Assembly: GCA_020080175.1 (NCBI GenBank)
Contig: JAGHQL010000041.1
Span: 1-64,000 of the forward strand
DNA: 64,000 nucleotides
Reading direction: 5' to 3'
From: Glutinoglossum americanum
Taxonomy: Eukaryota; Ascomycota; Geoglossomycetes; Geoglossales; Geoglossaceae
Shown: positions 55,857 to 64,000 of the stretch, in pieces
Layout: each line of letters starts with the position of its first letter
Numbering within the stretch: the first letter of the stretch is position 1
Made by a program: the position numbers and the translations under genes
The notes under the pieces: generated by a model
Told to the model about the DNA's origin: nothing
Seen by the model: only the letters and a program-made list of their open reading frames with translations
Databases searched by the model: none

Positions 55857-57765
55857 TCGGTGGGGCTATGTGGTAGGTAGGGATGGGACGGGTCCGGTGA
55901 ACTTCGTTGGTTTGCCGAGGTGTACGATACGATGTAGTGGTGATGTTCACTTTTCGGCCCTTACCGTTGATTATTCTCTCTTTTACCCCCTCTCCCTTAA
56001 CCCTCACCGAGGAGCCTGCTCCAATACACGAGTAGACCCCCATCTGTCTTCGCCTACATAATTCACATTTCGTGTCGCCGTTTCCCTCTTCAATTCTTTT
56101 ATCACCGGGACATGAGCTAGCGATTAGCTTGCTTGTTTGGCTGCCATTACGTGGATAGTCGTGTCTTTTGAAAGGAGGCCAGATAAGGATAGGAGGGGTT
56201 TTTGGTGCTGCGTATGAAGAATGATGTTTTTATCGATGGCTACTCCTTAGCCTTCTTCGCTGACTAGCTTTCGTCTCCCCTCTCTCACCGTTGAGCTTGC
56301 GATGGATCGAAAGCAAAAGCAAATAGTCGGCTGTTCGCAAGATATCGTGTTCTTTTCCTTCCTTCTCTATTTACCATTAGGGTATCAATCGAATACCCCT
56401 GTGAGCTGTTTTGCCTGCTCGATCAGCTGTCGTTATGTGGATAGTCGTGCCGTTCGAATAAATGAAATGGGGGTCAGATGAAAACGAAAGGGGCGGTGTA
56501 TTGATGCTGTGTCTAGGCTGTGAGGCTTCCTAGTCCTGGGTTCAGTTGTACGCATATGGGCCAAGGCTCCCCCGAAACAGCTCCCTAACCTGTGATGTAT
56601 CTGTGCCGTTCGCAGATCGCATGACTACGATTGGCGTCCTCTAAAACAAGACCCTATACAATTCATCCCATGGAAACATTTTGCGCCCCCAGATGCCTGG
56701 GCTGTTGTTCTGCTGGTCCGCCGTGACTCTTATCACGAGCGCTACTTCCGCATGCCCAGCGCTTAGCTTAGTTAGGTCACAGCTATGGCGGTGGGATTAA
56801 AGTATAAATATATGAATAGATGATTCACTTCAGTTAGCCTACTTCCTGCCGCCAATGCTGAAAAGTATTGGGGATTCGGGCTGAGGGGAGGCGCCAAGCG
56901 CTGGACGTTGGGGCATCTAGGTAACGAACCAGTCCGAAGTCAGCCCTATCACACGTAATGACCTCACGAGAGAAACGCCTTGAGGGAGCCTTTTAAAGTT
57001 GAGGGCGTGTTGTTATAAGGTTCTTTCTTTTCTTTTTCCGGCGGCATGGCAGCAGGGCCAAACAGGATGCGGACCGGTTGGACATCCAGTCCAACTCTGA
57101 TGGCCCCGTATCCTAAGATTAAGATTGAACTGAGGCGTTCAGCACCGCCTGCGGGGGGTTATGCTACGTAGCAGGTTGGATCTCTTGATTCCCTGCATAA
57201 ATTTTTCAAGAGCCTCAGCATCAACCTAGCGAGTTCGCCGCGCGAAGGAATTCGGACTCAGTCTGAAAACCCGTGGGGATCCTGATCCATCAGGAGGAAA
57301 AGGATCGATGGTTCATTTCGCTCCTTCGCGAATTGGCTGGTTGCTCAGCCTCATCGGCCGCTGCTTGGGGGCCGCGCCACAAACCGACTTGGGGCAACAA
57401 GGAGCAGATTGGGATAGCGCCCTGGCGATAATATTGCTTCTGCCCCCCTTAGGCTTCGCCATGGAAATGATCGCTCCTGCCAGCAGCCTAGACATCAAGG
57501 CGCAAGCAGCTGATTCATTATTATATCTTGACTTGACCAGCTCATCGAAGCGGTGTGAAACGCTGCCATCATCCGTCGCACCTGCAGACGGGGGTTCGTG
57601 GAAACGTGTTTGGCTAACACTTTGACGCATAACACCCATCGCACCGGATTAACTTTTTTTTTTTTACCGGATATTCACTCTGTCCGTTCTCGGCCCTCAT
57701 TAATTCCACCGTTTCCTCTACAACAGCTGCTAAACCGAGAAACACTGCTTCCTCAGACCGCAAAA
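55857..57765. other. Intergenic with a degenerate duplication
   Basis: About 1.9 kb. Two similar segments around TACGTGGATAGTCGTG (about 56149-56164) and TATGTGGATAGTCGTG (about 56434-56449) lie some 285 bp apart with loosely matching flanks, suggesting an old tandem duplication. Overlapping frames of about 105 codons on both strands near 57308-57639 show no domain. The last 100 bases are the C/T-rich leader of the next gene. Confidence 0.5.
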
Positions 57766-58705
57766 ATGAAATCAACTATATTTGTTCTCATGCTCGCCTG
57801 CACGCCCTTCATCGACGCACTCATAGTTCCCCAACCAGATTCCTTCTCCCGGCCGCGGGATACCCTCGCGGGGGCGGTGCAGGAGCGCTCAAATCTTGTT
57901 GAGTGGCGATCTGATGAATCACTTGCTGTAGTGGGTGGCGAACTGGAGAAACGCCGGGGAGGCGGAGGGGGTGGGAAAGGTGGCGGGGGTGGGAAATCAA
58001 GTGGCTCGAAGAGTGGCTCAAGTGGCTCAAAGGGTGGAAAGAGGTAATTGACTTCTTTGCAAGCGTTTATTGAGTGTTTTCGATGGGAATGGGACGAATA
58101 TGCCCTGGGTATAGAAACTAATAAAGATCTACAGTTCTTCCTCGTCTAGCGGTACAACACTCAAAGGCTACGGTGGTGGTCGATATTACGGCGGCGGCTC
58201 CTCAGTCCCCTACACGGCCGGGCGTCGCTCTCCCCTCGGAATCACGCCCTTCCTCCTCCCCCTTGCAGCCCTCGCCATTTTCCCCGGCATCTGGCTCTGG
58301 AGCGTATACGCCTACCCATATCCACACCCCTACCACTTCATGAACAACACTATCACAAACATCACATACCCCGACGGGATCAACCAGACCCTCCCAGTGC
58401 TATGCCTTTGTCAGCAGTACTCGCCATGTGGCTGCGATGAGAACACGAACCAGACTTACATAGACGATGTGCTGGGGAATGGGAGTTTGGCGGAGCTGGA
58501 CACGAGCTTGGCCCAGGTGTCGGATGTCAACGGGACGACTACGCTGGTGCTTAATGGAACACTGTCGAATGACACGACGGCTACGGCGCCTGCGGCGACT
58601 CCGACCACGGGGACGGCCGGAAGGACCTTTGGGAAGGCTGCTGGTGAGAATTTTGGGTCGTGGGTCTTGGGTGCGATTATTGGGTGGACTGTTTGGGCGA
58701 TGTGA
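57766..58705 (+). CDS. Secreted glycine-rich wall/membrane protein, DUF7732-like
   Basis: Two exons (57766-58043, 58135-58705) give 282 residues. Signal peptide MKSTIFVLMLACTPFIDAL, then a linker ending in ELEKRR, a dibasic Kex2-like site, followed by a Gly/Ser/Lys run and KGYGGGRYYGGGSS. Next comes a hydrophobic span (ITPFLLPLAALAIFPGIWLW) with YAYPYPHPYHF, then a block with N-glycosylation sites and cysteines (LPVLCLCQQYSPCGCDENTN; NGTTTLVLNGTLSNDT). The C-terminus (SWVLGAIIGWTVWAM) is hydrophobic and could be a second span or GPI signal. The Gly-rich head plus PYxHPYHF and CxCxxYxxCGCDDN-like motif match a fungal domain known to me as DUF7732, with no known function. Probably a cell-surface protein. 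Confidence 0.78.
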
Positions 58706-60126
58706 GGGGCAAGCGCTCACCCCGCCTTCCTCCTCCTCACCGTCGCGCACCCCCACTGCTCGGAGAGACCGAACCGGATCTCTTTCAGATCCTCTCGCGC
58801 TCTCCCCCTGTATCGCTGGGGGAAAAGGCCTTTGGGAGTGTGGGAGTGTATTTTAGATCAACTTTTCTTCCGTGTTATGTTGCGACCCCGAAAGGAGCAA
58901 CCTTTTCCCTAGGGGGTCATAACGATTTACAATTTTCCTTCTTGTGTCTTCTATAGAGGAGGGGGACTTGGGAGGCCTCGAATCCAGCCTGAGCTGACCC
59001 TGTATTTTAGTACCTTCGCTTCTTTCTTGTATTCTCTATTATTCAAGGGTGGGATTCTGGCCTCGCGCAACGGGTGGGGTGTATGCTCAACTGCGAACCT
59101 TTCCTTATACGCGACTCTCGTTTTCCGTCTATTAGACTTTCTAGCTGCGCGCATACGCACACCCACCACCGTTAATTATCTAGAGCGCAAGGGGGAGCCG
59201 CCCTCGGCATATCAAGTTGAAGATTCCGCGTCGGAAACCTGCCCCAAGGAGAATAGAAATAGAATTACGGGGAGCATATGATGATGAAAACGAGCCTTGG
59301 GGCTGACTTGCCGTAGTTGCGAGACGAGAGATGTTGATGTCTTTCTTTTCTTTTTTTCTTTTTGCTTTTGCCGTTCCATGGCAGAGCCCGTGGTTCTCTG
59401 CAGAGGATATACAGCCTTGCTGCAAGGCCGTTATTCCGTGCATATGTGACGTATCAACGACCGAATCTCTACCGCGCCATTACTGTATTTATACACACAG
59501 AGCATCGCTGGAGGAGAGTCCGATACGCCAATTCTCGAACATGGGGATTAATTTCTAACTGTTCTTGGGGGGTTTTCTTTGTGATAAGGCCCTTGTGCCT
59601 GGAAAGCGACCTGGAAGGCAGCCTCGATATGTCTCTCTGCATTAATATCGGCCGAGCGAGGGTGTTTAAGCCACTTACGCACAAGCCGTCGTCAAATGCA
59701 GAGCACAGATATCTTGGCACGGCAATCCAGAGAAGTACCGAGCGCTTTGCACCCCACGATGCAACCTTCCATCCAAGCACAAATCGGGAATTGGGGGTCG
59801 TCACGGAGAACCTGGGGCTCCGCGAGGAGAGGGAAGAAACGCCATTGGGCGGATGGAGGGTCTGCGGCGGGTTACATTCTGCCCGAGTAGGCAACGACCT
59901 GCGGGATGCAGGCCTGCCAACAAGCAACGGGAGAAAAGGTCGAGAGAACTGCTTGCATCCGACTCCCATGCACCTTTCCAGAGCAGGATCAGAGACACTA
60001 GCACGCCCTCTGACCCCCACTGGCTCGCCATGAGGCCCAGCCAAGTCTGTGTGACGTTTCCAGTCGGGCAAACGGACACTAGACCTCTGCAGCCTGCTCT
60101 CACCTCCGCGTAATATTACTCCAGAA

Positions 60127-60175
<49 letters not shown>

Positions 60176-60326
60176 AGAGCGGGAGGAGGGAACGGTAAAC
60201 TCCAAGGCCACGCGATACGGCTATATTTATATATATATTCTCTCGTACAGGCCCTTTGGATATACCCGTCTTGGCTTCCACGCGACAGCCGTGACCACCA
60301 GGCGAGACAGGCGGCCAGTCGACAAG
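58706..60326. other. Intergenic with GA microsatellite
   Basis: About 1.6 kb. A T-rich run at 59340-59370 and a (GA)n tract (60130-60171) are the main landmarks. A 391-codon minus frame covers 59469-60644 but runs through the GA tract and lies antisense to the next gene, so it is not accepted. The last 150 bases are likely promoter and leader of the MFS gene. Confidence 0.5.
60130..60171. repeat. (GA)n microsatellite
   Basis: About 42 bases of uninterrupted GA, about 160 bp upstream of the MFS ATG. GA tracts are nucleosome-disfavouring and bound by GAGA-type factors in other eukaryotes. A promoter role here is inference. Confidence 0.95.
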
Positions 60327-62744
60327 ATGCGGTCCTCGTTCTTTACTAACCCCCTCCGGAAAGACGACAACGATAAACCGCCGCCCGTCGGGGATGTGGT
60401 TTATCCGCTCTCGGACGCGCATCTGTATGTAGGGCTCTCGATTTCGCTGCCGTCGTCGACGGAGAAAGAGCCGGTGGGTGGGTATACGATTAAGGGGTTG
60501 AGGGCGGAGATGGAGAGGGAGGTGGCTGCTTCGGGGCACGATGAGATGTATGATCGTACGTGGAAGATTTTTTTGTTTCCCCGTGCCTTTCTTTTTCTCG
60601 TTTGGCTGGTTCGGGTTGGTATGTGTCGTTTTGACGCTGGACATCTTTTCCCTCTCGCTCTACTCCCAATTCCCATAACCTCCTTTGAGATGTGGGGTGT
60701 CTTCTGATGGCTATGTATTCTGGAATTCGCCGCAAAGGATCTAACACGGCCTTTGTACGTAGGCAAATCAAAATTGATCAACAAAGCCATCCAAGATATC
60801 GGCATGGGGTCGTACAATTGGAAGCTCTTTATGCTGTGCGGGTTTGGTTGGATGGCTGATAAGTCCGTCCTCTTTCACGCATCCCATACCTCGAGCTTCC
60901 CAGCGTCCACGCGGCCTTTTTTTGCTGGAATGAATGACTAACTCGTATGCGACGTAAATTTCTATTAGTCTCTGGTTACAAGTAAGTAATTGCCATCGGG
61001 CACCAGATATCTGTGCTATCCCTTTCGCTGTACCCCCCACCGCTAACGTCTAGTTCGCGTTAGGGCGTGGCGCTCACTCTACCCTCTCTGCAGAACGAAT
61101 TCAACGTAAGCAAGCTCAGGATTAGGTACACCACATGCGCTGTCTACGTTGGCCTCTGCATTGGCGCTACTACATGGGGTGTCCTAGCCGATATCATCGG
61201 TCGCCGGATTGCGTTCAACATGACGCTTCTTATTGGCGGTGTGTTTGGCTTTGCGGCTGCCGGGGCGCCGAGTTGGGTGGGTATCGCTGCGCTTTACGCG
61301 TGCCTCTGCCTAGGCGTGGGAGGGAATTTGCCGGTCGATGGGGCTTTGTTCCTAGAGTTTTTGCCATTTGCTTCCGGGGGGTTGCTCACGATGCTGTCGG
61401 TCTGGTGGCCGGTGGGGCAATTGGTTGCCTCGTTAGGTGAGTTGAAGCTGAGTCGAGAGAGGGTGTGTGTTCGAGAGCTGACGTGGGAATAGTCGCATGG
61501 GGTTTCATTCCGAACTACTCGTGCTCGGATCCAAAAAATTGCAAGAGGGCTGATAATATGGGGTGGAGGTACTTTATCCTCACGCTCGGAGCCTTGACCA
61601 TCACCATGTTCTTCTGCCGGTTCTTCTTGTTTCATCTCTATGAATCTCCCAAGGTACAGCTACACAACCCATCTTAGGCCTCTACCCAAACTGGATGCTG
61701 ACAAAGCCTTCTCAGTATCTGCTCTCATGCGGCCGGCAGGCAGAGGCTGTCGCGGTCGTTCACTGTCTCGCGGCTGAGAACAAGACCAAGACCTGGTTGA
61801 CGGAGGATATCCTCAATGAGGTTTGCGGGGATACAAAGGCTACACCCACAGGGACGAAGCTATCTAAATCGAAGATTATCCGAAGGCAGTTGGAGAAGTT
61901 TTCGAGGGAGGGGGTTGGCCCTTTGTTTCGTACCAGGAGGATGGGGATTAGCAGTACGGCCTCCCTCTCTCTTTGCCGGTGAAAGCCGTTTCAAGGCAAT
62001 TAACTAGTTTCATCAGCCTCCATCATCTGGTTCTGCTGGGCGACCATCGGTATGGGATACCCGCTGTTCAACGCTTTCTTGCCGCAGTACCTATCGCAAG
62101 CCGGGAAAACGGGGAAGCCAACCCCGCTGAATATCACATATCGGAATTATGCAATTACCTCTATCATCGGCGTTCCCGGATCTATTATTGCCTGCGTAAG
62201 TCAACGGGATCACCGCCCCTATAGAAACCAACACCTGCTCACGGGCAAACCCCCCCCTTAGTACACCGTCGACATCAAAGGCGTCGGCCGCAAAGGCACA
62301 ATGGCCATCTCCACGATGCTCAGCGGAGTCTTCCTCTACCTCTTCACCATCTCGGCGGACTCAAACTACCAGCTCGCCTTCTCCTGCCTGGAGGCTTTCT
62401 TCCAGAACATCATGTACGGCGTGCTCTACGCGTACACGCCCGAGCTGTTCCCGGCGCCGAACCGCGGTACGGGATCCGGCATCGCGAGTTTGGTCAATAG
62501 GCTCGCTGGTCTCTGCGCGCCGATCATCGCGGCGAACGCGAGGGGGAATCCTAACGTTCCGGTGTATTTGGCCGGGGCGCTGTTTTTGATTGCCTTTCTG
62601 GCTATGTGAGTGTCTTACACCATCTGTGATTTTTTTTTTTATTTTCTTTAATTTTTTAATCCCGGGGAGGGATGATTGGCTGATCCGTATGGGGGGTGTA
62701 GGCTTGCGATACCGATTGAGACCAGGGGGAAGCAGAGTTTGTGA
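60327..62744 (+). CDS. MFS transporter, SV2/SVOP/NiaP-like
   Basis: Nine exons (60327-60555, 60763-60862, 60969-60981, 61064-61436, 61493-61653, 61716-61953, 62017-62195, 62262-62605, 62702-62744) join in frame to 559 residues. A hydrophilic head of about 80 residues precedes GMGSYNWKLFMLCGFGWMAD, then GVLADIIGRRIAFNMTLLIG (motif A), LGVGGNLPVDGALFLEFLPF, MLSVWWPVGQLVASLVAWGF, LFHLYESPKYLLSCGR, GYPLFNAFLPQYL, IKGVGRKGTMAISTMLSG and YTPELFPAPNRGTGSGIASL. The GGNLPVDGALFLEFxP block identifies the organic ion/carboxylate branch related to SV2, SVOP and bacterial NiaP. The substrate is unknown. Exon 3 has only 13 nt (60969-60981) and supplies LWLQ after the WMADN junction, the expected start of the second half of span 1. 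The donor at 61954 is GTACGG. Confidence 0.9.
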
Positions 62745-64000
62745 TGGGGGGGGGGTACGTTTCGATGGCTCTATTTATGTAGTTGATCCGTTTGATTGTG
62801 ATGGTTGGCAAGTAGAAAATCCATCTCATCCCTCTAGCGACGAGGAAAGAGGCGCGGAGATGGTTTAATCACACCCGAAATGTTTGGCAGAGTACCTGTG
62901 AATTTTACTATTATTTAAAAGCTTTTAGGATATCAGCCGACAGAAGTCGGTGTGGTTGTGGCATCCCCCCAGGAGAGAAGAAAAGAGGCTAGGGTATCCC
63001 CCCTCCCCTCTAGTATTACTTTATACACTAGAATCGCGACCTCACACCACAGGCTCACTCAGATGCACCGAGAAAACCAATGGCTCAGTAGCATCCCTAG
63101 AAAATCCTGGGCCAAAACGGCCTGATTCCCCCTTTTGAGGAGAGAGAATATTAAAGTTCGAGGGCACAACGCGGACCTACGCGACATGGTGGATAAATAT
63201 TTGTTTGGAAAGAAAAGAAAAAAATATATATATAAATAATCCAACGCCAGCTATTTTTCTTTTTTTCTTCCTTGGTAGCGCTGTTGTGTCGTTCCCCCCA
63301 CTATCTACTCGGTCAATGTGGTTCGTGGAAATATTTGTTTCGGGGGGTTGGTGTGCTGATGGATTAGGGAGGTAGAAGATGGAACGTGTGAAGAGTGGAC
63401 GCGGAAAATGCTGCGATCACTCGGAGAGGAGCCTGGGTGCGTTTAGTCGTGGGTTTTCCTTATTCCCTTAATTACAGCTCCGTCAGCGCAAAAAAAAAAA
63501 CAACAAATGCTCCGTTTCGTCAATCCCGTAGGAGAAAATATCATCAGAACAAAACGTGGTATCATAAAGCTGGAATTTCTCGGTCATCGCCCCAGCGAAC
63601 AGCCACCCAGATCCCGTGGGAAGTGAGGGGTTCCTGGCGGCTGTGATGGCCCCAGCGAGTTCATCATTCTTTACTTAGAAGTGGGGTGGGTATGCGTGGA
63701 GAGGTTGGTACGTACCTTTGCTGATACCGCAGTTGCCGCCGGCCGAGGAAGTGAGGTTAGTTTCGGCGCTAATCTGCGCTGCGGATGGGTTAATAATTCC
63801 TGCAGTTGAGGCCGTCATCCCTTGCTATTGTAGATGGAGGGGGAGATTTGCCGTGGTCGACAGTATATTGGAGAAAAAACTGGAGAATCACTTGGGGCTA
63901 TGCAGGAAAATTCAAGGAGCTAGAGATATAAGGGTTCCATCGAACCAGAATCTAAGGTTTTTATTGTGGCTACCTGGAATTAGCAAGGGATTCAAGCAGT
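62745..64000. other. Right-edge region, mostly gene-free
   Basis: Trailer of the MFS gene followed by AT-rich and simple-sequence stretches (A-runs near 63210 and 63490, T-runs near 62631). A possible small minus-strand gene (63530-63818) is listed separately with low confidence. Nothing else is supported. Confidence 0.45.
63474..63818 (-). CDS. Doubtful small two-exon gene
   Basis: An ATG at 63818 opens MTASTAGIINPSAAQISAET followed by NLTSSAGGNCGISK and a GTACGT donor at 63715. If spliced to TAAGTAAAG around 63675, the frame continues as NDELAGAITAARNPSLPTGS and GWLFAGAMTEKFQLYDTTF to a stop near 63474. The open run across a plausible intron and the Ser/Thr/Ala-rich, low-bias composition are the only support. 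The 42-nt intron would be short and lacks a good branch site, and the end runs through a T tract (FFFF). I recognise no family. Confidence 0.25.

Noticed and set aside
57308-57639. Overlapping open frames of about 105 codons on both strands
   Set aside because: Open on both strands in the same place without domain, splice logic or codon preference; probably chance in a GC-balanced stretch.
59469-60644. 391-codon minus-strand ORF
   Set aside because: It runs through the (GA)n tract (read as SLSLSL) and lies antisense to exon 1 of the SV2-like transporter; composition is Arg/Pro/Ser-biased and no domain is visible.
1-64000. tRNA, rRNA, CRISPR, retroelement or transposase sequence
   Set aside because: Looked for B-box-like GGTTCGANNCC with an acceptor stem, reverse-transcriptase or transposase motifs and regular repeats; nothing convincing was found by eye.

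Overview
The window reads as nuclear DNA of a filamentous ascomycete (Pezizomycotina). The reasons are the many short introns (mostly 45-75 nt, GT-AG, with CTAAC/CTGAC-like branch sites), the fungal-type proteins (INO80 subunit Ies4, the LisH regulator of the SomA/Som1/Flo8 type, Tom6, a DUF7732-like wall protein) and the dense, mixed-strand housekeeping layout. I cannot fix the class or genus. No rRNA or tRNA, transposon, retroelement or CRISPR array was recognised. Exon structures were built by hand from splice signals and frame. Almost all close exactly in frame; the exceptions are flagged.

Left part (1-26 kb). The first 104 bases are near-pure G, probably a contig-end or sequencing artefact. 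Then come: a GID-complex RanBPM/Gid1-type protein (-), INO80 subunit Ies4 (-), a Cys-rich single-pass surface protein (-), a TPR/F-box/LRR protein of the Dia2/Pof3 type (-), divergent from it beta-catenin-like protein 1 (CTNNBL1, +), RNA polymerase II subunit RPB2 (+), a tiny Tom6-like mitochondrial import subunit (-), a fungal membrane protein with two PPxY motifs (+), the U5 snRNP 40-kDa WD40 protein (-) and, divergent from it, the TRAPP subunit Bet3 (+).

Middle (26-46 kb). A SomA/Flo8-type LisH regulator (+) with a long pyrimidine-rich leader, a protein with two dsRNA-binding domains (-), a conserved hypothetical (-), a three-RRM protein of the Csx1/Ngr1 type with an oversized last intron (-), a very intron-dense MFS transporter (+, 13 exons) and the complex I subunit NDUFB8 (-).

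Right part (46-64 kb). The SWR1 chromatin-remodelling ATPase (+, one 5-kb exon, divergent from NDUFB8), two conserved hypotheticals (+), a glycine-rich secreted DUF7732-like protein (+), an SV2/SVOP-like MFS transporter (+) and a doubtful small gene at the right edge (-).

There is no gene cluster with a single task. Recurring themes are chromatin and transcription (Ies4, SWR1, RPB2, SomA), splicing and RNA (CTNNBL1, U5-40K, Csx1-like, dsRBD), ubiquitin ligation (Gid1, Dia2, possibly the PPxY protein) and mitochondria (Tom6, NDUFB8). I did not find a clearly new biological system. The best leads are the PPxY membrane protein, the unresolved intron of the RRM gene, micro-exons and GC-AG introns, two compact DNA hairpins near 41.4 and 42.1 kb, and CACGTG sites in four promoters.
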